A DNA stretch of 22,826 nucleotides from CAZMCT01 sp964564785 (GCA_964564785.1 CAZMCT010000063.1:1-22826); one strand, 5' to 3'. Numbered from the stretch's first letter, positions 7,796 through 15,227 are shown. The notes: generated by a model from the letters alone, not told the origin. Numbers and translations are program-made.

Positions 7796-8832
7796 GGATC
7801 GCTCCGCGCGGGAGGCGACGCGGCCTGCTGCGGCAACGTGATCTCGAGGAATTCCCCACCCGAGAATGCGGCCGATACACCCAGCGCCGCCGGCAGCAGC
7901 ACCGGGGTGTCCGACCCGCATTCAATGTGACCGCCCTCCCACACGAGCTCCACGCGGCCGCTCGTGAGCAGCCAGATGCGCAGCCGACCCGCCGCGGAAT
8001 CCACCCGCCGGTCGCCCGGCCGGTGCAGCGCGACCGCGAACGGCGGGTCAGCGAGCGTCGGCGGCGGCGATATCGGTCCTTCTCCCGCGCGCACCGGGCC
8101 GCGGCACGGCTCGCTCGCCGTGGCCGAGATCGCCTCGGCGACGTGCAGGGTTCGGGGCCGCCCGGCCGCATCAGTCCGATCCCAGTCATACAGCCGGTAC
8201 GTCACATCGCTGGGCTGCTGGACTTCGGCGACCACGATCCCGGCGCCGAGCGCGTGCGGCGTGCCGCTCGGCAGCCAAAGACAATCCCCCGCGCGCACCG
8301 GCCATGATTGAAGAAGGTCCACGACGGCGCGCGACCCGGCCGCACGTTCCAGTTCGGCGGGCGTCACCCCAGGCCTGAGGCCCGCGAGCAGGCGCGCCGC
8401 AGGCTCCGCGTGACACACGTACCAAAACTCGTGCTTGACACCGGACTGCCCCGGCCGCGGGTGCACCTGCACGCTCAGGTCCGCGCGGGCGTCGAGCAGC
8501 TTGATCAGCAGAGGGAATTCGTTCGGCAGGCCACGGTCCTGGGCGGCCGCCGTTTCACGGCCCTGCGGGCTTCGTGGCGACATCCGGACCTTCGCACCGC
8601 TGCTGCCCAGCAGCCAGTCACCCCAAAGCTGCAACAAGTCAATGGGCGTCCGGCCGGCGAGCGGGCCGTCGCGGACGGGCGTGGGCCGCTGCGGCAGGCC
8701 GGACAATTCCCAGGATTCGCCGATCCACTGGCCCTCGGGCAGGCGCTTGCCGAAGCGCTCGAGCTGCCGGCCGCCCCAGGGCTTGGGGACGAGCTGGGGC
8801 TCAAAGACGAGCGGGTACGGCGCCGGGTTCAT
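7792..8832 (-). CDS. manA: Mannose-6-phosphate isomerase, type I (cupin)
   Basis: The enzyme interconverts mannose 6-phosphate and fructose 6-phosphate in the cytoplasm, supplying GDP-mannose synthesis or feeding mannose into glycolysis. The 346-residue protein starts at the ATG at 8832 within an ATGA overlap. The KPWGG motif (17-21) and SWELS (40-44) are typical of the family. The zinc ligands are visible as Q122 and H124 in SVQVHPRPGQ, E135 in KHEFWYV and H193 in SGTPHALG. The downstream EVQQPSDVTYRLYDWDR (203-219) is diagnostic. The length fits the short bacterial form. A poorly conserved, partly low-complexity stretch at about 78-102 separates the first motifs. It sits between a ComEA-like gene and a zinc-ribbon membrane protein, with 4-base overlaps on both sides. 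Confidence 0.93.
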   Translation of the reverse strand: MNPAPYPLVFEPQLVPKPWGGRQLERFGKRLPEGQWIGESWELSGLPQRPTPVRDGPLAGRTPIDLLQLWGDWLLGSSGAKVRMSPRSPQGRETAAAQDRGLPNEFPLLIKLLDARADLSVQVHPRPGQSGVKHEFWYVCHAEPAARLLAGLRPGVTPAELERAAGSRAVVDLLQSWPVRAGDCLWLPSGTPHALGAGIVVAEVQQPSDVTYRLYDWDRTDAAGRPRTLHVAEAISATASEPCRGPVRAGEGPISPPPTLADPPFAVALHRPGDRRVDSAAGRLRIWLLTSGRVELVWEGGHIECGSDTPVLLPAALGVSAAFSGGEFLEITLPQQAASPPARSDP

Positions 8833-9224
8833 CGCGCGCCCCTCGCTGCCGGCTCGACCTCGGGCGTAGCGGCCGAGTCCGGGTCGGCAAACACCAGGTG
8901 CGGGGCGATCCGCCCACAAGTAGTCGGACCGATATGCGGGACGAGATCGAGGTCCGCCGGCGACCGGAACGCCGGCGCAGGCCGGGCCGCGCGGTAGGCG
9001 ATGATCTCGGCGGCGAGCCTGGGGCCGATGCCGGGCAGGAGCATGAGCTCGGCGGCCGAGGCGCGGTTGGGATTGATACGGAGCGCGGCGCGGGACGGGG
9101 CAAGCGGCGGGGCGTCCGCGTGGGGAGCGAGCGTCACGGCGAGGGTGGCGACGAGCAGCATCACGGTGGCCGCGCCGAGCAGGGCGGAGCGGTGTGCGGC
9201 GCAATCGGGCGCGGGCGGGTTCAT
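8829..9224 (-). CDS. ComEA-like helix-hairpin-helix protein with membrane anchor
   Basis: This is a 131-residue protein starting at the ATG at 9224, which overlaps the upstream stop as ATGA. A single hydrophobic segment (about 14-34, LLGAATVMLLVATLAVTLA) anchors it or serves as an uncleaved signal. Residues 49-112 carry the paired helix-hairpin-helix DNA-binding fold of ComEA: INPNRASAAELMLLPGIGP followed by RLAAEIIAYR, then LDLVPHIGPTTCGRI. In competent bacteria ComEA binds incoming double-stranded DNA at the outer face of the inner membrane. Here there are no other competence genes nearby, so DNA uptake is only one possibility. It is translationally coupled on both sides, to a GH10-like protein and to phosphomannose isomerase. 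Confidence 0.88.
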   Translation of the reverse strand: MNPPAPDCAAHRSALLGAATVMLLVATLAVTLAPHADAPPLAPSRAALRINPNRASAAELMLLPGIGPRLAAEIIAYRAARPAPAFRSPADLDLVPHIGPTTCGRIAPHLVFADPDSAATPEVEPAARGAR

Positions 9225-10690
9225 TTCTCGGGGGCGATGAGGCGCTGGCGCAGTTCGGTCAGTCGCGCAAAGGCGGGCTTGGGCTGGCCGCCGGGTTTGA
9301 GCAGGCCGCCGCTGGGGATGACGGCGTCGGGACTGTCGACCAGGGGTTGGAGGCAGATCGTCTCGAGATAGGGTTTCGAAAGCGCGACCTCGCTCAGCGT
9401 AACGAGCCAGTCAGCCTGCACCTCATCGGACCACGGCGCGTGCCATTGACCGCCGCGACCGCCCTCGGCCGGGACGGAGGGCACGCCGAGCGCGGTAATG
9501 TGCAGTGGCTTGCCGAGGTTGGCGAGCTTGTCGATCAGGGCGCTGACCTGGAACGGGTCGCGAAGGTGAAAGCCGTCGCTGTCGATCCCGAACAGCAGTT
9601 GCAGGCCGAAGCCGTCGAAGCTGATGCCGCTCTGCACGGCCATTTCGGCGTAGAGTGCGGGCGGAATGGTCTGCTGATTGCGGGCGTAGTATTCGCCCCA
9701 CGGCTGGGTGAGGTCGATCAGCACCTGGCTCCGCGGGGCGATCTGCTTGGTGACCGTCGCAGCCATCCGCGTCAGCTCCATCATTTGCTCGAAGCTGAAG
9801 CCGAACACGTTGTCCGCCTGAAGCCCGCTGGCGACGATCCACGAGCCGAACTGCTTGGCGTAGCGGCGCACGCACTGTTCGACATGCTCGCGGGCGGCCT
9901 CGTAGATCGATTCGAAATCGTTCTCCCAGATGTACATCCAGTCCGGCACGCTGCGAACGCCGAAGGCCAGCAGCGGCCCGCCGCGCAGCGCCAGCTTGGC
10001 GGTGGCGCAGGTCTTGACGCAGGCGTCGAGCGCATCCCACGTGGGCCCGTGCTCCGTCGGCCGGATGCTGCGCCACACGAACGGGACGCAAACGAAGTCG
10101 CACAGCTCGGTGAACTGAGCGCACGGCAGGCTGCGGCAGCCGTCGGGCAGGGTCACCCCCAGGAACGCGCGGCCGAAGCCGCCGGTGCTCTGACGGCGCT
10201 TGAGGAACACGGACGCGTGGAAGGCAGCCATCTCCTCGGCCGCCCACAAGGCGATCCGCAGCGATTCGTCCGCGTGGCGGGCCGCGCGCTCGGCGTCGTC
10301 CGCGTGCTGGAGGGCGCGGATGAACTCATCGCGGCTGCGGTCGACCTTGGCCGCAATCTCCTCCATGCCGTTGAAATCGAACAGCCCCCACTCCTCGCGC
10401 TTGACCGTCACCCGCATGAGTTGATGGCGGGCCAGCTCCACGTGCAGGTTGTACGGCTCCTCGCGGGCCGGCAACCGCGTGGTCTGGAGCTGCACGGTCC
10501 CGAATCCCTTCACGGGCCAGAGCAAGGAGAGGCCGACCGGGTCCTGCATGCGCGGCGTGGCGCGGATCGCGTCGCGATCCCACATAATCTCGGCCCGCAG
10601 CGGCACGCCGTCCGCCCCCACCAAGTGCGCACCGCGCAGGTCCGGCGGATATGGCAGATCGGGACTGGGCAGGCACAGGAAACGGTGCAC
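9221..10690 (-). CDS. GH10-like protein lacking both catalytic glutamates
   Basis: This is a 489-residue protein from a GTG at 10690 with GGGAG upstream; the frame stays open to 10894 but that part belongs to a repeat element. Residues 1-160 form a beta-rich N-terminal region. From about 170 the chain follows the xylanase-type GH10 barrel: WENDFESIYEAAREHVEQC, then FGSWIVASGLQADN, then FDGFGLQLLFG, KPLHITALGVPS, and GGLLKPGGQPKPAFARL near the end. The acid/base site, W-x-V-V-N-E in xylanases, reads WIVASG (284-289), and the nucleophile site ITELD reads ITALG (398-402), so both glutamates are absent. No signal peptide is seen. It may bind a carbohydrate or act by another chemistry. It heads the minus-strand gene series and overlaps the ComEA-like gene by ATGA. 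Confidence 0.85.
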   Translation of the reverse strand: MHRFLCLPSPDLPYPPDLRGAHLVGADGVPLRAEIMWDRDAIRATPRMQDPVGLSLLWPVKGFGTVQLQTTRLPAREEPYNLHVELARHQLMRVTVKREEWGLFDFNGMEEIAAKVDRSRDEFIRALQHADDAERAARHADESLRIALWAAEEMAAFHASVFLKRRQSTGGFGRAFLGVTLPDGCRSLPCAQFTELCDFVCVPFVWRSIRPTEHGPTWDALDACVKTCATAKLALRGGPLLAFGVRSVPDWMYIWENDFESIYEAAREHVEQCVRRYAKQFGSWIVASGLQADNVFGFSFEQMMELTRMAATVTKQIAPRSQVLIDLTQPWGEYYARNQQTIPPALYAEMAVQSGISFDGFGLQLLFGIDSDGFHLRDPFQVSALIDKLANLGKPLHITALGVPSVPAEGGRGGQWHAPWSDEVQADWLVTLSEVALSKPYLETICLQPLVDSPDAVIPSGGLLKPGGQPKPAFARLTELRQRLIAPEK

Positions 10691-10810
10691 ACGACGCTCC
10701 CGGCCGCGGCCCCCCGCGCGGCGCGCACGTTGGATCTTACGGCCGGGGGCGCCGCCACGCAAAGGCGGGTCGCTCCGGTCGGCCGTGCGCGGCGTGGGCC
10801 TTGACAGCCC

Positions 10811-10895
10811 GTTGAAAAAGGGGCCTCGCTCCGCGCCAAAGCGCCTTCGCGGTAGCGCCGACAACGACTCCCGCGTGCCGGTCCCCTTTTTCAAC
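10811..10895. repeat. Small element with 13-base inverted ends
   Basis: GTTGAAAAAGGGG at 10811-10823 is the exact reverse complement of CCCCTTTTTCAAC at 10883-10895. The 59 bases between are GC-rich and contain CTTCGCGGTAGCG followed by ACTCCCGCG. The A/T runs stand out against the surrounding sequence. The arrangement fits a MITE-like or palindromic intergenic element, or a bidirectional terminator-like structure for the divergent genes. No target-site duplication is obvious. Confidence 0.6.
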
Positions 10896-10905
10896 CCGGC
10901 CGCCG

Positions 10906-10944
10906 CTCCCGCGGTGACTGTCCCCGTTTTCGACGGGCGGTTAG
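10906..10944 (+). repeat. Dispersed intergenic motif, copy A
   Basis: The stretch begins CTCCCGCGGT and continues CTGTCCCC, a T-run, and CGGGCGGTTAG. The same order of blocks appears at 17104-17158 with 17 extra bases in the middle. It lies 58-96 bases before the start of the GlmL-type gene. It probably belongs to a dispersed non-coding repeat family. Confidence 0.5.
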
Positions 10945-11001
10945 AATCCCACCCCCCGCGCCCGCCGCGAGTCGGCCGGCGGGGGCGAACCAGGGTCCGT
11001 C

Positions 11002-12864
11002 ATGGCACAGGCGCCGCTGCGCACCATCCTCGCCACCGATTGCGGATCGACCACCACCAAGGCCATCCTCATCGAAAAGCGGGGCGAGGAGTACCGCCTC
11101 GTCTGCCGTGGCGAGGCCCCCACCACCGTCGAGGCTCCGGCCGAGGACGTCACCCGCGGCGTGCTCAACGCGTTCGGTGAGATCGAGGACCTGACCGGTC
11201 GGCGGTTCATCCGTGACGACCAGGTGTGGATCCCGCGCGAAGGCGAGAACGGCTGTGACGCTTACGTCGGAACGAGCAGCGCCGGCGGTGGCCTCCAGAT
11301 GATGGTCGCCGGCGCGACCAAGGCCATGACGGCCGAGAGCGCCCAGCGGGCCGCGCTCGGCGCCGGGGCCGTGGTCATCGACGCCCTCGCGACCAACGAC
11401 GGCCGCGTCAACCACGAGCGGATCGAGCGCATCCGCAGCCTGCGGCCGGACATGATCCTCATCTCCGGCGGTACGGACGGTGGAACGATCCGCCACGTGG
11501 TCGAAATGGCCGAGCTGATCCGAGCGGCTGACCCGAAGCCACGTTTCGGGATGGGCTTCGAGCTGCCCGTGATCTACGCCGGCAACCGCATGGCCCGAAC
11601 CGAGGTCGAGCGCATCCTGGGCAAGCGGACCGCCCTGGCCATCACGGATAACCTGCGACCGACGCTCGAATCCGAGAACCTCGGCCCCGCTCGCGATCGC
11701 ATCCACGACCTGTTCCTCGAGCACGTGATGAAGCAGGCCCCGGGCTACGGCAAGCTGCTGACCTGGACACGCGTACACCTCCCCCCCGCCGAGCCGCAGC
11801 CCGTGCCGCTCATGCCCACGCCGGGAGCCGTCGGCCGCATCATGCAGCTCATCGCGCAACGCGAGGGGATCCAGGTCATCGGCGTCGACATCGGCGGCGC
11901 GACCACCGACGTGTTCAGCGTCTTCCGGGCCGATGCGGCCGACCCCACCAGCCCGCCGGTGTTCAACCGCACCGTCTCCGCCAACCTCGGGATGAGCTAC
12001 AGTGTGTTCAACGTCGTCGCCGAGGCCGGCTTCGAGAACGTCGTCCGCTGGGTGCCGCTCGAGCTGGACGAGCGCGACATCCGCAATCGGATCCGCAACA
12101 AGATGATCCGGCCGACGACGATCCCCCAGACGCTCGACGAGCTGATGATCGAGCAGGCGATCTGCCGCGAGGCGCTCCGCCTCTCCCTTGTGCAGCATCG
12201 CGAGATGGCCGTCGGGCTCAAGGGCGTACACCAGGAGCGGTCGCTGGCCGATGCGTTCCGGCAGGAAACCGCCGGCCGGTCGCTGGTGGACATGATGACG
12301 CTGGACATGCTGATCGGGTCGGGTGGCGTGCTTTCGCACAGCCCGCGGCGGGTCCAGAGCGCACTGATGATGGTGGACGGCTTCCAGCCCGAGGGGTTCA
12401 CGGAACTCACCGTGGACTCGATCTTCATGATGCCACAACTCGGCGTGCTGAGCATCGCGCACGAGGAGGCGGCACTCCAGGTCTTCAACCGCGACTGCCT
12501 GATCCGACTGGGATGGGTCATCGCCCCGCGCGGCGGACAACGCGTCCGCGAGGGGCAGCCTTGTATGAGCGTCGAGGTCTCTGCCGCCGGGGGCGCGAGC
12601 GCTCGTTGTGATGTTAAGTTCGGAGAGATAAAGCGCTTAGAGCTTGGAACAGGAGAAAGGGCGACGGTAACTGCGACCCCCGCACGCGGTTTCGACCTTG
12701 GCCGCGGCGCCGGGCAATCGGTCCGGCGCGTGGTGACGGGCGGGGTCGTCGGCCTGATCCTCGACGGGCGTGGCCGACCATTGAATCTGCCGCTCGACCG
12801 GGCGGTTCGGAATCGGAAACTGCTGGAGTGGAATCAGGCCCTGGACGTGTACCCGCGTTCGTAA
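11002..12864 (+). CDS. GlmL/MutL-type ASKHA ATPase, long form
   Basis: This is a 620-residue protein of the MutL (glutamate mutase L) family, an actin/Hsp70-type ATPase. Family members are linked to reactivation of coenzyme-B12-dependent aminomutases by ATP-driven exchange of damaged cobalamin. ATG at 11002 is preceded by CAGGG at suitable spacing. The first phosphate-binding loop is ATDCGSTTTKAIL (11-23) and the second is GVDIGGATTDVFSV (294-307). SSAGGGLQMMVAG and LISGGTDGG are also typical. Classical GlmL proteins are, as I recall, about 460 residues. Here an extra C-terminal part (about 500-620) ends in GGVVGLILDGRGRPLNLP, as in long forms from Chloroflexota. No mutase subunit or B12 gene is in the window. 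A short low-GC patch lies at 12604-12660. Confidence 0.88.
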   Translation: MAQAPLRTILATDCGSTTTKAILIEKRGEEYRLVCRGEAPTTVEAPAEDVTRGVLNAFGEIEDLTGRRFIRDDQVWIPREGENGCDAYVGTSSAGGGLQMMVAGATKAMTAESAQRAALGAGAVVIDALATNDGRVNHERIERIRSLRPDMILISGGTDGGTIRHVVEMAELIRAADPKPRFGMGFELPVIYAGNRMARTEVERILGKRTALAITDNLRPTLESENLGPARDRIHDLFLEHVMKQAPGYGKLLTWTRVHLPPAEPQPVPLMPTPGAVGRIMQLIAQREGIQVIGVDIGGATTDVFSVFRADAADPTSPPVFNRTVSANLGMSYSVFNVVAEAGFENVVRWVPLELDERDIRNRIRNKMIRPTTIPQTLDELMIEQAICREALRLSLVQHREMAVGLKGVHQERSLADAFRQETAGRSLVDMMTLDMLIGSGGVLSHSPRRVQSALMMVDGFQPEGFTELTVDSIFMMPQLGVLSIAHEEAALQVFNRDCLIRLGWVIAPRGGQRVREGQPCMSVEVSAAGGASARCDVKFGEIKRLELGTGERATVTATPARGFDLGRGAGQSVRRVVTGGVVGLILDGRGRPLNLPLDRAVRNRKLLEWNQALDVYPRS

Positions 12865-13067
12865 GTTTCTGTATCTTAGTTTCTTACAATCAATACCGGC
12901 GGCAGCTAGGCAGTGGCTGCCCGGGGTCTGCGTGGCAGTCTTGGGGGAATTGAACGCGGCGTTGTTGTGTGCGACATTGGGCTCGCAATGAGCGGCTCCT
13001 TGCAGTACAATGAAACGGTTAATCCGGCCCGGTGGCCTGCTCGGCAAAGCGTCATCAGGTGTGCTCA
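12865..13067 (+). other. Spacer with AT-rich head
   Basis: These 203 bases lie between the GlmL-type gene and the beta-helix gene, both on the plus strand. The first 35 bases are unusually AT-rich and repeat AGTTTCT. A 6-base stem, GGCAGC (12901-12906) with GCTGCC (12916-12921), could form a hairpin but lacks a T-run. TACAAT near 13006 resembles a -10 box, but no -35 at proper spacing is convincing. No gene is seen. Confidence 0.45.
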
Positions 13068-14456
13068 ATGAAGATCGCTCCGCTCAGCGAAGCCCTTGTC
13101 ATCCCCAGCAACGGCCTCGTGATTCGCACTGATACCCGGTTGGAACCCGGGGTTTACGTCGTTCCTGACGGCCTCGTGATCGAGGCCGACGGCATCACGC
13201 TCGACGGCAACGGCGCGATGCTCGTCGGCGAGGGCCGGCAGGGCGTCGGTGTGACGGTGACGGGCCGGTCGAACGTGACGATTCGCAACCTGCGGATCCG
13301 CGAGTTCTACCACGGGATCCAAGCCCGCGAATGCGAGGCGCTCACACTGGTTGGAAATCACATCACGTCGACCGCTGAAGTCGCCGCGAACACGATTTTC
13401 CTCGACATCTGGCGACCGGCCGACGATCCTTACGGCGGAGCGGTTCTGCTCGACCGCGTGGACGGGGCGGAAGTGCGCGAGAACGATTTTCAGCACCAGA
13501 TGAACGGCTTGCTGACCTACGACTGCCGGCGGCTGAACGTGCGGCGGAACAACGCAAGCTTCAACAGCGGCTTTGGATTTCACCTGTACAACACCTGCGA
13601 CAGCGTGTTCGAGGAGAACTGGGCGGACTATTGCTGCCGGTACGAGCCGCGTGACAAGGGGCGACCGGTGGTGGGCGCGGGCTCGGTGGGGCACATGGGC
13701 GCGGACGCGACCGGATTCCTGGCCGTTCACCGCTCGTGCCGGAACGTGTTCCGGCGAAACTTTGCGCGACTGGGCGGCGACGGGTTCTTCCTGGCGGGCC
13801 GCACGCCGAAAGGCGAAGACGCGGGCTGCGACGACAACCTGTTCGAGGAGAACGACGCCTCGCTCAGCCCCAACATCGCCTTCGAAGCCACGTTCAGCAG
13901 CGGCAACGTGTTCCGCAACAACTGGGCCGACCGCTGCAACTTCGGCTTCTGGCTCGGCTACTCGACCCGCAACGTGCTCGAAGGCAACCGCATGCTGTTC
14001 AATCGCCAGGCCGGCATCGCGGTCGAGCACGGCATCGGCTTCGTGGTCCGCAACAACGACTTCCAGAGCAACGGCCACGGCATCCTGCTGTGGACCAAGT
14101 TCGTACGCGACTTCCACGAGAGCATGCCCGGCCACCGCACCGTCCGCGACTGGGTGATCGAACACAACCGCTTCTACCGCAACGGCACCGCGATCGCGAT
14201 CCGGGCCGATCGCGACCACGGCATCCGCCCGGTGAGCGAGGAGGACGCCGGCCGGCCCGAGCTGCGGCCGCGCGACAACGTGATCCGCTTCAACGACATC
14301 CAGGACAACCGCGTGGGCATTCACCTGGCATGTGCGGATCGCACGCTGATCGAGAAGAACAAGATCAGCAAGAACGTCGAGTGCGATCTGCGCCGCGACG
14401 ACGACGCTGAGACGGTGCTCGGGCACAACTTGGGCTTGCGGGGCGCGTACCTGTAG
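13068..14456 (+). CDS. Right-handed parallel beta-helix (NosD-like) protein
   Basis: This is a 462-residue protein from ATG 13068, chosen because CAGGTG stands 6-8 bases upstream; a GTG at 13032 would add 12 residues without a ribosome site. Nearly the whole chain consists of short repeats of the PbH1/NosD type, such as VTIRNLRIREFYHGIQ, ENDFQHQMNGLLTYDC, RNNASFNSGFGFHLYN, EGNRMLFNRQAGIAVEHG and RNNDFQSNGHGILLW. Each pairs an Asn-rich turn with a beta strand, as in pectate-lyase-like folds. The N-terminal 70 residues (LVIRTDTRLEPGVYVVPDG and GITLDGNGAMLVGEG) form the helix cap seen in these proteins. No signal peptide or anchor is visible, which is unusual for a fold that commonly acts on extracellular polysaccharides. 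A specific enzyme class cannot be assigned. Confidence 0.88.
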   Translation: MKIAPLSEALVIPSNGLVIRTDTRLEPGVYVVPDGLVIEADGITLDGNGAMLVGEGRQGVGVTVTGRSNVTIRNLRIREFYHGIQARECEALTLVGNHITSTAEVAANTIFLDIWRPADDPYGGAVLLDRVDGAEVRENDFQHQMNGLLTYDCRRLNVRRNNASFNSGFGFHLYNTCDSVFEENWADYCCRYEPRDKGRPVVGAGSVGHMGADATGFLAVHRSCRNVFRRNFARLGGDGFFLAGRTPKGEDAGCDDNLFEENDASLSPNIAFEATFSSGNVFRNNWADRCNFGFWLGYSTRNVLEGNRMLFNRQAGIAVEHGIGFVVRNNDFQSNGHGILLWTKFVRDFHESMPGHRTVRDWVIEHNRFYRNGTAIAIRADRDHGIRPVSEEDAGRPELRPRDNVIRFNDIQDNRVGIHLACADRTLIEKNKISKNVECDLRRDDDAETVLGHNLGLRGAYL

Positions 14457-14513
14457 CAGCCCGGTGAAACACGGGTGAAAACGGGGCACGCACCGCGGGC
14501 GTGGTTGTCGGCG

Positions 14514-15161
14514 CTAGCGAGATGGCGGGTCGGCGCGGAGCCGGCCCTCTTCCGCAACGCCCCGCGATGCCAGGCCGCGGATGCGGACGGGGATGGGCCG
14601 GCCCGCAGGCGGAGCGGCCACCGGCGGGAAGTGGCACGGGGTGCCGGAGGCGACGCGGGGAGCTCCGGCGACGAACGCGTGTACGTCCTTGATATCCCAC
14701 GCGGTCCGCGGAACCGGCCGGCCGGCGCGGTCGAGCAGCGGCGCGCCGTACTCGTCGACGAGCACACGGGCGGCGAACCGGTCGCAGAGCGATTCCTTGC
14801 GGCGCGGGTTGCGGCCGGCGGCGTGGATGAGCCAGTGATAAAGCTCGTGCAGGTAGACGAACAGGACGAGCTGGTGGGCGTCGGCAAGGATCAGGCGGTA
14901 GGTCTCGCGCCACCAGTGCGTCCGATTGGAACACGCGCGCGCGACGTGCGTGCCGAGTGCGTAGGGGTAATGGTTGCGGCGGCCGAGGTTGATGAGCAGG
15001 CGCCCGGTCGCGTAGTGGCACGCGCCGGAAAAGGCGGCCCCGCGGCTGTAGCGGACGCGGACGGTCAGCCGGTCGTGGGCGTAGGGCCAGGTGTGGCGCA
15101 CGAACGTGTCGTAGAGCCGCGTACTGTCGAGCCGGGTGCTGTTGGCGAAGTCCACGCCCAC
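14514..15161 (-). CDS. HExxH metallopeptidase-like protein (ImmA/IrrE-like)
   Basis: This is a 215-residue protein from ATG 15161. Residues 100-131 read LFVYLHELYHWLIH and, fourteen residues on, ESLCDRFA. The zinc motif is H105, E106 and H109, with E123 as a candidate third ligand. The spacing and the E..xDRFA pattern resemble ImmA/IrrE metallopeptidases, which cleave repressors in phage, ICE and stress systems. The usual N-terminal helix-turn-helix is absent. Instead the first 95 residues are a strand-rich region (RLTVRVRY, GRLLINLG) with several aromatics and histidines. The C-terminal 50 residues are Pro/Arg-rich and probably disordered. It converges on the beta-helix gene, with 57 bases between the stops, and follows a response regulator gene on the same strand. 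The substrate is unknown; a SprT-like affiliation is a less likely alternative. Confidence 0.75.
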   Translation of the reverse strand: MGVDFANSTRLDSTRLYDTFVRHTWPYAHDRLTVRVRYSRGAAFSGACHYATGRLLINLGRRNHYPYALGTHVARACSNRTHWWRETYRLILADAHQLVLFVYLHELYHWLIHAAGRNPRRKESLCDRFAARVLVDEYGAPLLDRAGRPVPRTAWDIKDVHAFVAGAPRVASGTPCHFPPVAAPPAGRPIPVRIRGLASRGVAEEGRLRADPPSR

Positions 15162-15227
15162 ATCATAACCACTTGAGAATGGCGGGCAGCGTGCGGCGGG
15201 TTGCGCGGGGGGCCGCCCGACCCGGTC

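Larger units (their letters stand above)
10691..11001. other. Divergent intergenic spacer
   Basis: These 311 bases separate the GH10-like gene (minus) from the GlmL-type gene (plus). They hold a small element with 13-base inverted ends (10811-10895) and a second motif (10906-10944) that recurs near 17104-17160. A TAGAAT at 10942-10947 could be a -10 box for the plus-strand gene, but no good -35 stands 16-18 bases before it. The reverse strand is open in the GH10-like frame across 10691-10894. That extension is Arg/Gly-rich, so it is treated as non-coding. No RNA gene is recognised. Confidence 0.6.

Noticed and set aside
7796..7921. N-terminal extension of the zinc-ribbon membrane protein
   Set aside because: It would lie within the end of the phosphomannose isomerase gene; the GTG in the GTGA overlap fits the pattern of neighbouring junctions.
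8833..9204. N-terminal extension of the phosphomannose isomerase frame
   Set aside because: It overlaps the ComEA-like gene in another frame, is Arg-rich, and the family begins at the ATG at 8832.
9194..10804. Long open frame antisense to the GH10-like gene (536 residues, plus strand)
   Set aside because: The translation has no recognisable motifs and is rich in Arg, Ala, Gly and His, as expected from the reverse of a GC-rich coding frame; the minus-strand frame has clear GH10 motifs.
10691..10894. N-terminal extension of the GH10-like protein (68 residues)
   Set aside because: It is encoded by a repeat element and Arg-rich spacer, and a GTG at 10690 with GGGAG upstream gives a natural start.
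10891..12540. Long open frame antisense to the GlmL-type gene (549 residues)
   Set aside because: Its composition is typical of a mirror frame and it overlaps a well-supported ATPase gene entirely.
12901..12921. Hairpin after the GlmL-type gene as a terminator
   Set aside because: The stem is only six base pairs with a nine-base loop and no T-run; it is mentioned only in the spacer description.
13065..14489. A 474-residue open frame antisense to the beta-helix gene
   Set aside because: It mirrors the plus-strand gene almost exactly and has a low-complexity Val/Ala/His-rich translation with no domain.
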